A DNA stretch of 64,000 nucleotides, taken from positions 67,470 through 131,469 of the forward strand of contig JADJHD010000014.1 in the NCBI GenBank assembly GCA_016707705.1, in the 5' to 3' direction. Below, in pieces: positions 18,121-27,076 of the stretch. The translations under genes and the position numbers were made by a program. Below the pieces are notes generated by a model. The model was not told where the DNA came from. It worked only from the letters and a program-made list of their open reading frames with translations, and searched no databases. How positions within the stretch are numbered: the stretch's first letter is position 1; the number at the start of each line of letters is the position of its first letter. Origin of the DNA: Bacteroidales bacterium. GTDB taxonomy: Bacteria; Bacteroidota; Bacteroidia; Bacteroidales; UBA4417.

Positions 18121-20493
18121 ATGAAAGGATTCAATCTCTTTCTCCAGTTTTCCCGTTTCAAATCCTTGCTTCTAGCTCTCCGGCTTAAATTCAAGGCATT
18201 GCCTAAATTTTGGAGGGTTTTTATTCTTTCCCTGCTTATCATTTTCGCAGTATTTATCAGCCTCGACTTAATTTTTCCTTTCCGTCCAAAGGTTCAATAT
18301 TCTCAGCTTATACTCGACAAGGACGAAAAGTTGCTCCATGCCTTTCTCTCAGCTGATCAGAAATGGAGAATGCAATGCTCGTTGAAGGAGGTTAGTCCAT
18401 TGTTGATCAAGACTATCATCCGTAAGGAAGATCGCTGGTATCGATATCACCCGGGCGTAAATCCATTTGCAGTGCTCAGGGCTGTGTGGCAGAATGTCAG
18501 CAAGGGGGAAAGGGTTTCAGGTGCTTCTACGATCAGCATGCAGGTTGTAAGGCTGTATGAGAGAAGGGAAAGAACCCATATCAGCAAACTGATTGAAATG
18601 TTCAGGGCCCTGCAGCTTGAATTTCATAACTCCAAGGATGAGATACTTGAGTTATACCTTAACTTATTGCCTTACGGAGGCAATATAGAAGGAATCAAGG
18701 CAGCTTCATACCTGTACTTCGGACAGGCACCTCAAACCCTGAGTCCGGCACAGGTTACAACACTGGCAATTATTCCCAATAACCCCAGGCATCTAAGGTT
18801 GGGAATGAACAACGACAGAATCAGGAAAGAGCGAAACTACTGGCTCACCACCTTAGCCGGCAGAGGCTATTTTAACTCCGATGATCTCTCCATGGCAATC
18901 AGGGAGCCATTGAATGTGCAACGACTTCCGGCGCCTGCCCTTGTTCCGCATTTTGCAATTGAACTGCATCGAAAGTTCCCTGATCAATCAATTATCCATA
19001 CCTACATCAATCAGAATGTCCAAAAGGAAATTGAAATGGTTCTCAGTTCAGAAATTAACAGACTCAGGGCTGGAGGAATCACAAATGGAGCTATCGTGGT
19101 TCTGGACAACCATTCGAATGCTGTGATTGCCTATGCAGGATCTGCTTCCTTCAATGAGAATCAATATCTGGGACAGGTTAATGGCTGCTCGGCACTTCGT
19201 TCACCCGGAAGCGCTCTGAAACCCTTTCTGTATGGACTTGCCATTGATAAGGGTGTGATTACCCCCAGGACTATGCTCTATGATGTCCCTCAGGATTTCA
19301 ATGGGTACAAGCCGGGTAATTATGATGAAACCTACAGGGGAACATTGCCGGCATCTCAGGCTCTGGCTCTCTCACTGAATATTCCAGCCGTAGATCTGGC
19401 GAACAGGATAGGAGTTTCACTTTTCATCGAAAAGCTGTCAAAAGGAGGTTTGAACTGGATAGAGCAACGCAAGAAATCCCTTGGATTGTCTGTTGTGCTT
19501 GGCGGTTGTGGGGTTACTCTGTCGGAGCTGACAAATTTCTATTCTTGTCTGGCAAATCAGGGCATCTACAGGCAACTGCAGTATGTAAAACAAAATGGCC
19601 GGAATGCTGTGGATACCTTGTTTACAGCTGAATCAGCATGGATGGTAACAGAAATGCTGACTAATCTCCGACGACCTGATTTGCCCAATAGTTTTGAAAG
19701 CAGCAAGCATCTTCCGCATATTGCCTGGAAAACAGGAACTTCCTATGGCAGAAGAGATGGATGGAGTATTGGTTATAATCCGGATTATACTGTTGGTGTG
19801 TGGGTTGGTAATTTTGATGGATCCGGAATCCCGGACCTTTCAGGTTCTGAATCTGCGGCCCCCATCCTTTTCAGGATATTCAACACATTATGTTCGGTAA
19901 GTCAGCCCGATTGGTTCCGAAAGCCATCGGGTATTGATTTCAGACTTGTGTGTCCTGAATCAGGGCTGCCACCCTCCGAATTTTGTGAAAACCAGGTAAT
20001 GGATGATTATATTCCTTCCATTTCACCCAATATGAAATGTAACCATAAAATTGAGGTTCTTACAGATGCATCTGGACAGGTTTCCTATTGCAGGGCTTGT
20101 CTGCCGGAATCCGGTTACAGAACGGATTTCTATCCTAATCTTTCACCTGCATTGATTTCATATTATGAAGAGCAGCAGGTGTCGTACAAGAAGATTCCAC
20201 CCCATAATCCAACATGCTCAAGGATTGAAAAGAGTGATAAACCTATTATCACCTCCCTTGTGGATGGCAAGGAATATATCCTCTATGAAAAGTCAAAGCA
20301 GCAGCTTCAACTTTCCTGCAACGCCTCCGCCGATGTTTCCAGGGTCTATTGGTACCTGAATAACCGGTTTTACAAGGAATCACTGCAAGAAGAGAAGGTC
20401 TTCTTCACTCCACAGCCGGGCAGATTAAAGATTTCCTGCAGTGACGATAAGGGCCGGAATACTGACATATATATTACCATTTCATTCTATTAA
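18121..20493 (+). CDS. pbpC: Penicillin-binding protein 1C
   Basis: A 790-aa bifunctional class A PBP. A short cytoplasmic tail and one membrane helix (about 35-55) come first. The GT51 glycosyltransferase domain (about 65-240) has the catalytic Glu in RKEDRWYRYHPGVNP and the GASTISMQ motif. The transpeptidase domain has the catalytic serine in SALKPF (SxxK) and a KTGTS box. A C-terminal BiPBP_C-like beta domain (about 690-790) is also present. The protein polymerises and cross-links peptidoglycan in the periplasm. PbpC genes often sit beside an alpha-2-macroglobulin-like gene; that partner is not adjacent here. Confidence 0.95.
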   Translation: MKGFNLFLQFSRFKSLLLALRLKFKALPKFWRVFILSLLIIFAVFISLDLIFPFRPKVQYSQLILDKDEKLLHAFLSADQKWRMQCSLKEVSPLLIKTIIRKEDRWYRYHPGVNPFAVLRAVWQNVSKGERVSGASTISMQVVRLYERRERTHISKLIEMFRALQLEFHNSKDEILELYLNLLPYGGNIEGIKAASYLYFGQAPQTLSPAQVTTLAIIPNNPRHLRLGMNNDRIRKERNYWLTTLAGRGYFNSDDLSMAIREPLNVQRLPAPALVPHFAIELHRKFPDQSIIHTYINQNVQKEIEMVLSSEINRLRAGGITNGAIVVLDNHSNAVIAYAGSASFNENQYLGQVNGCSALRSPGSALKPFLYGLAIDKGVITPRTMLYDVPQDFNGYKPGNYDETYRGTLPASQALALSLNIPAVDLANRIGVSLFIEKLSKGGLNWIEQRKKSLGLSVVLGGCGVTLSELTNFYSCLANQGIYRQLQYVKQNGRNAVDTLFTAESAWMVTEMLTNLRRPDLPNSFESSKHLPHIAWKTGTSYGRRDGWSIGYNPDYTVGVWVGNFDGSGIPDLSGSESAAPILFRIFNTLCSVSQPDWFRKPSGIDFRLVCPESGLPPSEFCENQVMDDYIPSISPNMKCNHKIEVLTDASGQVSYCRACLPESGYRTDFYPNLSPALISYYEEQQVSYKKIPPHNPTCSRIEKSDKPIITSLVDGKEYILYEKSKQQLQLSCNASADVSRVYWYLNNRFYKESLQEEKVFFTPQPGRLKISCSDDKGRNTDIYITISFY

Positions 20494-20548
20494 ACTGCTT
20501 TTTTAGCAGTAACTTAGTATTGAAATTGTAATTGCTAAGATAAACGGT

Positions 20549-20950
20549 ATGAAAAGAAACGTAGTTTGCTTTATAGCACTGATTTGCTTTATGATAGCTG
20601 CTACGAGCAATTCGTATGGCCAAACTCAGGATTCTCAATTGAATATTACAGAAATTGAGAATGATACTACTATATACGATGTTCTGATTATAGATCCGGG
20701 ATTCGAGACCTGGCTTCTTACACACCGCTCTCCTTCACTTGAAAGATCTGCTTCCTATTATAAAACTGAGGCTACTAGCGGCGTCCTGAAGTGGAATTCA
20801 TATTTCACATCTTCCAGGTATGATTCTGTTATTGATAATTACATTCAGTTCAATAGCAGTGAGGATTACGGTGAAGAGGTGTACAGTAGAATTTACTGGT
20901 ATTTCAGGTATGTGGATGAGGTATATGGTCTTGATCTGATTAAGCATTAA
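20549..20950 (+). CDS. DUF6146-like small secreted protein
   Basis: A 133-aa protein with a signal peptide (cleavage likely near NSYGQ, about residue 25). The core YDVLIIDPGFETWLLTHRSP and a later SYYKTE...WNSYF segment resemble the DUF6146 family of Bacteroidota, as far as I can recall it. Function is unknown. It is 55 bp after pbpC and may share its transcript. An AT-rich hairpin follows at 21009. Confidence 0.7.
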   Translation: MKRNVVCFIALICFMIAATSNSYGQTQDSQLNITEIENDTTIYDVLIIDPGFETWLLTHRSPSLERSASYYKTEATSGVLKWNSYFTSSRYDSVIDNYIQFNSSEDYGEEVYSRIYWYFRYVDEVYGLDLIKH

Positions 20951-21008
20951 GGAATTGCTGATTATTGAAAATCCAATAGAAGCCGGATTTAAATGAGCCT
21001 ATTATCTG

Positions 21009-21037
21009 ATGATTATCAGTATTCAATAATCATTTTT
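21009..21037 (+). terminator. Probable AT-rich terminator
   Basis: ATGATTAT (21009-21016) pairs with ATAATCAT (21026-21033) around a 9-nt loop, followed by a run of T. It lies between the DUF6146 gene and the ychF promoter. Confidence 0.5.
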
Positions 21038-21081
21038 CCGTCGTGTAATTGACTCTAATAAAGGACTGATTCCATTCTCTT

Positions 21082-21113
21082 TTTGATTCTTCCTTATCTA
21101 GTTAGTACCTTTG
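21082..21113 (+). promoter_or_regulatory. Bacteroidota sigma-A promoter for ychF
   Basis: TTTG at 21082-21085, then 20 bp, then TACCTTTG at 21106-21113. This is the best match in the window to the TTTG / TAnnTTTG consensus of the phylum. It lies 18 bp before the ATG. Confidence 0.75.
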
Positions 21114-21131
21114 CTGCAAATATAGAATTGC

Positions 21132-22220
21132 ATGGGACTAAAATGTGGGATCATCGGGCTGTCAAATACAGGTAAAACTACCTTGTTCAATTGTGTCGCC
21201 AATACTAAAGTTCAAACTCAATCAGGAGTGCAGAAAGCCAATATCGGACAGATTAACGTGCCCGATTCACGTCTTCTGGCTATCGACGGATTGATTCATT
21301 CAGCAAGGGTTGTTTTTGCAACTGTTGATCTGGTTGATATTCCGGGATTGACGAAAGGTTCCGGACAAGCCGACAGTGGTTCAAGCCGTTTTCTTGCTGA
21401 TATCCAGCAAACAGATGCCCTTATTCATGTAATTCGTTGTTTCGACAGCAACACAGTACCCCATATCGAAGGTTCGGTGAATCCTGTAAGGGATAAGGAG
21501 ATTGTTGACCTTGAGCTCTGCATCCGTGATCTTGGAATGGTTGAGCGCAAGATTCAAAGAACCGATAAGCTCGTAAAGGTTGGAGATAAGGATGCCCGCA
21601 AGGTGATGGAGATATTGCAGATTTACAAATCCCATCTTGAAGAATTCAAGCCAGCCCGCACTGCACCTGTTCATGAGGAAGACCGCAAGCATATTGCAGA
21701 TATGTTCCTGATTACTGATAAGCCGGTAATTTATGTTTGCAATGTAGATGATTCTTCAGCTGCCACAGGAAATGCTTATTCAAAGGCATTTATGGAAGCA
21801 GTTAAGGATGAGAATGCAGAGGTTCTGATGATTGCAGCTGAGCTCGAATCAGAAATAGCTGAACTGGAAGACCCTAATGACAGGGCTGTCTTCCTCTCCG
21901 ATGCCGGCCTTTCAGAACCCGGAGTAAACAAAGTCGTAAGCTCTGGTTACAGACTTCTTAACCTTCAGTCATTTTTCACAGCAGGTCCTAAGGAGGTTCG
22001 TGCCTGGACCATTCATAAAGGAATGACTGCCCCTCAGGCTGCCGGTGTTATCCATTCTGACCTTGAAAGAGGCTTCATACGTGCTGAGGTGATGAAATAT
22101 AATGATTTCATGACCTATAAAACTGAACATGCCTGCCGTGAAGCCGGTAAGCTTTTCGTTGAAGGCAAGAATTATGTCGTTGGGGATGGTGATATTCTTC
22201 ACATTCGCTTTAACGTTTAG
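21132..22220 (+). CDS. ychF: YchF/OLA1-family ribosome-associated ATPase (divergent)
   Basis: A 362-aa Obg-superfamily protein with a P-loop domain (GLSNTGKTT near residues 9-17), a coiled-coil insert (about 130-180) and a C-terminal TGS domain (from about 278; AWTIHKGMTAPQAAGVIHSDLERGFIRAEV). The family binds ribosomes and prefers ATP to GTP. The P-loop and switch I are unusual. Most bacterial YchF proteins have NVGKST and a FPFCTIEPN stretch. Here these read NTGKTT and a shorter segment around SGVQKANIGQ. The specificity motif is NVDD. The walker B/G3 segment VDLVDIPGLTKG is normal. Confidence 0.9.
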   Translation: MGLKCGIIGLSNTGKTTLFNCVANTKVQTQSGVQKANIGQINVPDSRLLAIDGLIHSARVVFATVDLVDIPGLTKGSGQADSGSSRFLADIQQTDALIHVIRCFDSNTVPHIEGSVNPVRDKEIVDLELCIRDLGMVERKIQRTDKLVKVGDKDARKVMEILQIYKSHLEEFKPARTAPVHEEDRKHIADMFLITDKPVIYVCNVDDSSAATGNAYSKAFMEAVKDENAEVLMIAAELESEIAELEDPNDRAVFLSDAGLSEPGVNKVVSSGYRLLNLQSFFTAGPKEVRAWTIHKGMTAPQAAGVIHSDLERGFIRAEVMKYNDFMTYKTEHACREAGKLFVEGKNYVVGDGDILHIRFNV

Positions 22221-22255
22221 CAGAATACTTTCGGAGATTTGATCCTTGTGACGGA

Positions 22256-23161
22256 TTAAGGTTTGCCTGAGTTATCCCAGGCAGCCTTTGCAATTCGTGC
22301 TATTATCTCTTCATTTACTGAGCTTTCTTCAGATGAATTGGCAACAAAAACCACTATTGCCAGATGCCTCCCATCCGGCAGGCAGATTATTCCAATGTCA
22401 TTGCAGGTATCAGTAATTCCATCATCAGCACGTCCTGAGGAACCTGATTTATGGGCTACTACAGAACCTTCCGGTAACAGTCCATGTATGCGGGAAAGTC
22501 CGGTTGTAGATTCTGCCATGCATTTCCAAACAAATGCAGTTAAACTATCATTCAGAATATTTCCCTGATAAAACTTCTCAAGCAGCTGTATCGTAGCCTG
22601 CGTAGAAGTCCAGTTTGAAAATGGGATTTTTCGGTCGGTATGCATTTCTGCTTCATTCGCTTTGATAGAAATCTCAGAAATTCCCTCATTTTTAATGAAC
22701 TCTTCAACCTTTACAGGTCCTCCGAGTAAGCGGAAAAATAAATCGCAGCCGTTATTGTCACTTTCCGACACAGTATATCGAATAATTTCTGACAACGGTA
22801 AACTTACATCTCCATCGGGATACTTATCTCTCATAGGACTCCAGGTATCCTCCCGCAGATCACTTTTTTGTATCCGAATGGAATCAGAAAGTTTATATTT
22901 CCCAAGTTCTACCTGTTTCAGGAATGCCAGCGACAAATGAAATTTAAACACCGATTGCATAGCATAATGCTTGTTGCCATTAATAAACAAGGTATCACCG
23001 GTTTCAATGCACTTGATACCTACTCCTACATCAGCCTTTTTGTCTTTTATAATTTCAGAAATTTGACTCCTTAAGCCTGTATACTGAGCATGAAGCCCTG
23101 ACTCAAATGCAAGGACTACTATAAGGGATAGAGCTATTTTGATTATTTTACTTTCGCGCAT
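22256..23161 (-). CDS. Class A beta-lactamase (subclass A2-like)
   Basis: A 301-aa serine beta-lactamase with a signal peptide (about 1-25), so periplasmic. The catalytic motif is S70-V-F-K73 in MQSVFKFH. The SDN motif is SESDNNG, the omega-loop Glu is in NEAEMHTD, and the KTG-equivalent box is KSG in AHKSGSSGR. The wording around these motifs resembles the CepA/CblA/CfxA group of Bacteroidota (subclass A2). It would hydrolyse penicillins or cephalosporins; the spectrum cannot be read from sequence. It is last in a minus-strand series after the DUF2279 gene (65-bp gap) and converges with ychF. No mobile-element sequence flanks it, so it looks chromosomal and native. Confidence 0.9.
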   Translation of the reverse strand: MRESKIIKIALSLIVVLAFESGLHAQYTGLRSQISEIIKDKKADVGVGIKCIETGDTLFINGNKHYAMQSVFKFHLSLAFLKQVELGKYKLSDSIRIQKSDLREDTWSPMRDKYPDGDVSLPLSEIIRYTVSESDNNGCDLFFRLLGGPVKVEEFIKNEGISEISIKANEAEMHTDRKIPFSNWTSTQATIQLLEKFYQGNILNDSLTAFVWKCMAESTTGLSRIHGLLPEGSVVAHKSGSSGRADDGITDTCNDIGIICLPDGRHLAIVVFVANSSEESSVNEEIIARIAKAAWDNSGKP

Positions 23162-23226
23162 AATTTCAGTATTGAGGTATAGAATTTAACTCAAAGGAAA
23201 CGGAATTAGTATAGGCAGCAGTGAAT

Positions 23227-24147
23227 TTAGAAATAGAGCAGATGGCCTTTCAGTTTATTCTGGCTCCACTCGAGTGCCGGCATGGGGATTTTGATAAATC
23301 CAACAGCATTTAATACCAGTCGCAAGGTTTTTGAACGCGTCCTGATGTGGCTCAGGTCTATGTCAGGAGAAATATAGAACTGTGAGTATCTTTTAAAATA
23401 GGGCAGGGGATTTCCATTGATTTCATCAGGATTGGAGTTTGCACCCGTCATTCCATCAGCGCCATATCCAAATGCAAGGTTGAGCCAGGGTGGAAATATT
23501 CTCTCATAATTACTGATGCCTGCCAGATTCACAGAAAGCCAGTAGGTTTGTCCATTATAATCCTTGAGCATTCGTTCTGCTACACTCTGCCCCATCTGAT
23601 CATGGTTGTACTGAGCCATATCCGATAGATGGAATGACCATTTCAAAATTATTTTCTGATCATTCCAGGCCAACTGCTGTCCGATAAATAATGCTGTTCC
23701 CAGTGTATTTGCAGCTATATCTCCAGGTGAAGCTCCCCATTCCTTTGAGAGTCCATCAAAAAACTCAACACATCCCAGATATGCAAAGCCGTAGAATCCA
23801 CCGTACCACAGCGCTTTTCTTTGATTCAGGCCACCCCATTTCAGGCTTTCATAACCAAGCTTCCCCATATAGTAGGAAGTCATGGTGTGTCCGAATTTGT
23901 CCATTCCTCTCCATTCCTTGTTGTCATTTATAAGATGGAATGAAGATCTGGGGTATTTACTGTACCACAGACTGTATAGTCCGGTAAGGCAGGTAGCCCC
24001 TACAACTGATTCAGAGGCAATCAACCAGTTCAGTTTGGGATTGCATGCTGATTGGCTGTTTTTTGCAGTAATAGTGTCTTGTGCAACTATCCTGTGAGGC
24101 TGCAGAATGAATATAGTAAGGAAAATGAAAACAAGGTAAGCGCGCAA
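23227..24147 (-). CDS. DUF2279-like envelope protein
   Basis: A 306-aa protein with a signal peptide (about 1-22). The middle (about 80-190) holds the family-like features DKFGHTMTSYYMG, EFFDGLSKEWGASPGDIAANTLG and a later beta-rich C-terminal part, resembling DUF2279. Function is unknown, but members are predicted periplasmic or outer-membrane-associated proteins. It starts 22 bp after the mltG stop codon, so it probably belongs to the dapF-GNAT-mltG transcript. Confidence 0.7.
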   Translation of the reverse strand: MRAYLVFIFLTIFILQPHRIVAQDTITAKNSQSACNPKLNWLIASESVVGATCLTGLYSLWYSKYPRSSFHLINDNKEWRGMDKFGHTMTSYYMGKLGYESLKWGGLNQRKALWYGGFYGFAYLGCVEFFDGLSKEWGASPGDIAANTLGTALFIGQQLAWNDQKIILKWSFHLSDMAQYNHDQMGQSVAERMLKDYNGQTYWLSVNLAGISNYERIFPPWLNLAFGYGADGMTGANSNPDEINGNPLPYFKRYSQFYISPDIDLSHIRTRSKTLRLVLNAVGFIKIPMPALEWSQNKLKGHLLYF

Positions 24148-24169
24148 GGCCAGAGTGGTTTTTGAAAGA

Positions 24170-25252
24170 CTATTTCATAATACCCTGCTTGTTCAGGGCT
24201 TCCTGATAGCGGCGGGCATTGAGCTCATGTTCCTGCTGATTAACAGCAAAATTGTGATATCCTGAAAAGTCTTCCCTCGCACAGAAATACATGTAATTGT
24301 GCTGCCTGTAGTTTAGAACGGCATCTATTGAGGCAACTGAAGGCATACAGATAGGTCCCGGAGGCAGTCCGATATACATATAGGTATTGTATGGGGAGTC
24401 AATTTTCTTGTAGACATTCAGAACCCGTTTTATGGTAAAGTCGCCAAGTGCAAATACAAGTGTGGGATCAGCCTGTAACAGCCAGTTTTGTTTCAGTCGG
24501 TTCATGTAAACGCCAGCAATATCAGGCTTCTCATCGTTTTTATTTGATTCTTTCTCAACAATGGAGGCAAGTGTCATTACTTCAAGTCTTGACAACTTAA
24601 TATTATCAAGTTTTTGAACCCTGCTTGCATTCCAGAAGTTGTTGTATTCCTTGTGCATTCGTTCCATGAACTTGGCTGGAGTGATGTTCCAGTATACAGC
24701 ATAGGTGTTCGGGATGAACATGGTAAGTATATTGGATGGCCTGAATCCAAAACCGGAAACATATGCGGAGTCACTCAGCAATTTAATGAGAGATGCTGAA
24801 TCAGCTTCAATTTGCGAAGCTATGTGACCAGCCAGGTCCTCCTTTGTTCGGATATTATTGAAAACCAGTTTAACAGGATCCTGCCTTCCGGAACGGAGTT
24901 TCGAAATTAGTTCCCTGTTGTTCATTCCGCTGGTTATTACATAATGACCAGGTTTCACATGATCAGGATATTTCATGAGTTTTGCCACCCATTCAAAGGT
25001 GTTACGTTGAACAATAAGTCCATTGGTATACATGAATCCTTTAACGTCATCCCAGTCAGAGCCGGAGCGGATATCGAGACTTACTGATTCCTTGTTGTTG
25101 AGCCAAACATTGGCTTTATAAAGCATGCTGTATGCAGCATAGGCCAGAACTGCAATTCCGATGAAAAATAGCAATACAAGTGTTCTGATTACTCTGTTTC
25201 TTTTGGCCTTTCTTTTCTCACGGTTTATCATGGACGAATAATAATTTGACAT
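24170..25252 (-). CDS. mltG: Endolytic murein transglycosylase MltG
   Basis: A 360-aa protein with an N-terminal membrane helix (about 23-43), a LysM-like subdomain and a YceG/MltG catalytic domain. The catalytic glutamate lies in LASIVEKES and the conserved IGLPPGPI motif follows. The enzyme cleaves nascent glycan strands at the inner membrane and helps set chain length. It is 71 bp downstream of the GNAT gene and 22 bp upstream of the DUF2279 gene, in a block with dapF, another peptidoglycan-precursor gene. Confidence 0.95.
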   Translation of the reverse strand: MSNYYSSMINREKRKAKRNRVIRTLVLLFFIGIAVLAYAAYSMLYKANVWLNNKESVSLDIRSGSDWDDVKGFMYTNGLIVQRNTFEWVAKLMKYPDHVKPGHYVITSGMNNRELISKLRSGRQDPVKLVFNNIRTKEDLAGHIASQIEADSASLIKLLSDSAYVSGFGFRPSNILTMFIPNTYAVYWNITPAKFMERMHKEYNNFWNASRVQKLDNIKLSRLEVMTLASIVEKESNKNDEKPDIAGVYMNRLKQNWLLQADPTLVFALGDFTIKRVLNVYKKIDSPYNTYMYIGLPPGPICMPSVASIDAVLNYRQHNYMYFCAREDFSGYHNFAVNQQEHELNARRYQEALNKQGIMK

Positions 25253-25323
25253 GGTAAAGTTCGGATTTTGATTTGGAAGAAAAGAACGTGTATAAAAATA
25301 TTTGGAATCTTTTGGAGATCAAA

Positions 25324-25869
25324 TTATTTGGACTCTTCCTGATTGGGGGTATTAATCAGCTGTAGCATTAATTCATCAGCCCAATAGCCATTACGTAGGA
25401 GCCACTGTTTTCGTAGTCCACAGGTCTTGAATCCCATTCGGGTAAATAACCTGATGCTATCCTGATTTGAGTTGTCGATATTGCAATATAGCTGATGCAT
25501 CATCAGGGTGCCAAAGCAGTAGTTGATAAGTATCTGTAGAGCTTCAGAAGCAAATCCATGGTTTCTGAAAGGCTTGTCGATCAGGATACCTACTCCGGCC
25601 CGCTTATGGTAAGGGTCAAAATCGAAGAGGTCGATATTGCCGATAGTAACCTTGCCTGAAGGCGAATTATGCCAGTCGACCATGAATCGCAGCTGCTTGG
25701 ATACATATATGTCATGTCCGTTATTCAGGACAAATTGTTCTAATTCGAACCTTGAAAAGGGTGAGATGGTATTTCCCAGGTGCCAGATGCCCGGATCATT
25801 CTCCCAAAGGTAAAGAGTGTCAACATCCGAAGGTTCGGGTGCCCTGAGCTGGACATTTGTTCCAATCAT
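25324..25869 (-). CDS. GNAT family N-acetyltransferase
   Basis: A 181-aa RimJ/SpeG-type acetyltransferase. Conserved pieces are LYLWENDPGIW near the start, VGILIDKPFRNHGFASEAL (acetyl-CoA binding region) and LYCNIDNSNQDSIRLFTRMGF. The substrate is not evident; relatives act on polyamines, antibiotics or protein N-termini. The start codon lies 1 bp after the dapF stop codon, so the two are translationally coupled or at least co-transcribed. Confidence 0.88.
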   Translation of the reverse strand: MIGTNVQLRAPEPSDVDTLYLWENDPGIWHLGNTISPFSRFELEQFVLNNGHDIYVSKQLRFMVDWHNSPSGKVTIGNIDLFDFDPYHKRAGVGILIDKPFRNHGFASEALQILINYCFGTLMMHQLYCNIDNSNQDSIRLFTRMGFKTCGLRKQWLLRNGYWADELMLQLINTPNQEESK

Positions 25870-25870
25870 T

Positions 25871-26656
25871 TTATCCTATGTTTAACTGTCCTTCAAATAC
25901 TTTTGTTGCCGGACCAGTGAGGTAAACTTCCGTAAAACTAAGATTATCCCTCTTAAATTGAACTGCCAATAAGCCACCTTCTGTCCTTACCTCAAATTGT
26001 GTATGGCCATTGATCAGGGAAACAGCTATTGCAGATGCTGTAACACCGGTTCCGCAGGCTAAGGTTTCATCTTCAACACCTTTTTCGTATGTTCTTACTT
26101 TAATTGAATTATTGCTGAATTCAACGAAATTGATGTTGGAGCCATGAGGACTAAATCTCTCCTGATATCTAAGTATACGACCATCCTCCCTTACGTTCAC
26201 ATCTTCTATTTTCTTTACAAATTCTACATAATGCCAGGTTCCGGTATTCAGGTAGCAGGAGTGTTCATCCTGACTGTAAATAACCGGATTGCTCATCTCG
26301 AGCTTAACCTCACAAATATGCTGATTCTTTTCCGAAACAGTTGCCGAGTGGATGCCGTCAGCAGCAAGAAAACGGGTTTCTGTACCAATGATACCAAGCG
26401 ATTTGGCAAAAGAAACTATGCATCTTCCTCCATTCCCGCAAAATGTGGCCTCACTACCGTCAGAGTTGTAGTAAACCATCTCGAAATCCAAAGTATCATG
26501 ATCCCTTAATAGCAGGACTCCATCGGCCCCGATTCCAAAATGCCGGTCACTAATTTTTACAATGAACTCCTTCTTCTCGGGGAATATATGTTTGCGGTCG
26601 TCAATAATGATGAAATCATTGCCGCATCCTTCATATTTCGTAAAAAATATCTGCAT
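25871..26656 (-). CDS. dapF: Diaminopimelate epimerase
   Basis: A 261-aa DapF converting LL- to meso-diaminopimelate for lysine and peptidoglycan synthesis. Both catalytic cysteines are visible, one in CGNGGRC (the first-half motif) and one in ACGTG (the second-half motif). The N-terminal KYEGCGNDFIIID is typical. It is the first gene of the minus-strand series dapF-GNAT-mltG-DUF2279-bla. Its promoter should be in the 420-bp divergent spacer shared with degP. Confidence 0.96.
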   Translation of the reverse strand: MQIFFTKYEGCGNDFIIIDDRKHIFPEKKEFIVKISDRHFGIGADGVLLLRDHDTLDFEMVYYNSDGSEATFCGNGGRCIVSFAKSLGIIGTETRFLAADGIHSATVSEKNQHICEVKLEMSNPVIYSQDEHSCYLNTGTWHYVEFVKKIEDVNVREDGRILRYQERFSPHGSNINFVEFSNNSIKVRTYEKGVEDETLACGTGVTASAIAVSLINGHTQFEVRTEGGLLAVQFKRDNLSFTEVYLTGPATKVFEGQLNIG

Positions 26657-26843
26657 TTGCCTCGTTGTAGGAAGTTTCGAAAGAATCCAGAGAAAAAGAA
26701 GAGTCGTTCACTAACAATAAATAAGGGAAGATGTTGTGATCATCAACCGCAATATTGTTGTTAGTTCAACGAAAATACAAAAATAGGGTATGAAAAGGCA
26801 AGAAATAAGCATTTGCGGAACAATATGTGTAGTATATGGCATA

Positions 26844-26937
26844 TTGACATAAATGCTGAATTGTCAAATTGTCAGATTTCAGCCTGACAATGGTCATGAA
26901 CAAGGGCGCTCAGTGTATTCAATTAGCTTAATTGACA
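26844..26937. promoter_or_regulatory. Cluster of TTGACA/TGTCAA half-sites between dapF and degP
   Basis: The 420-bp divergent spacer holds five half-sites: TTGACA at 26844, TGTCAA at 26862, TGTCAG at 26870, CTGACA at 26884 and TTGACA at 26932. The pair ATTGTCAG (26868-26875) and CTGACAAT (26884-26891) forms a perfect inverted repeat with an 8-bp spacer, typical of a dimeric regulator site. The cognate protein is unknown; envelope-stress control of degP would be one reading. No gene was seen in the spacer. Confidence 0.35.
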
Positions 26938-27076
26938 ATACTTTGAGGCTAATTGTATTGCTTAACAATTATTAACACCCCTGCTCAAACTAATGGTATC
27001 ATCCTTGCGTTATCAGAGGGACGAATTCAAAAACAGATTGAATTCATGTTGATCTAAAAAGTTGAACGAAAAAGCA

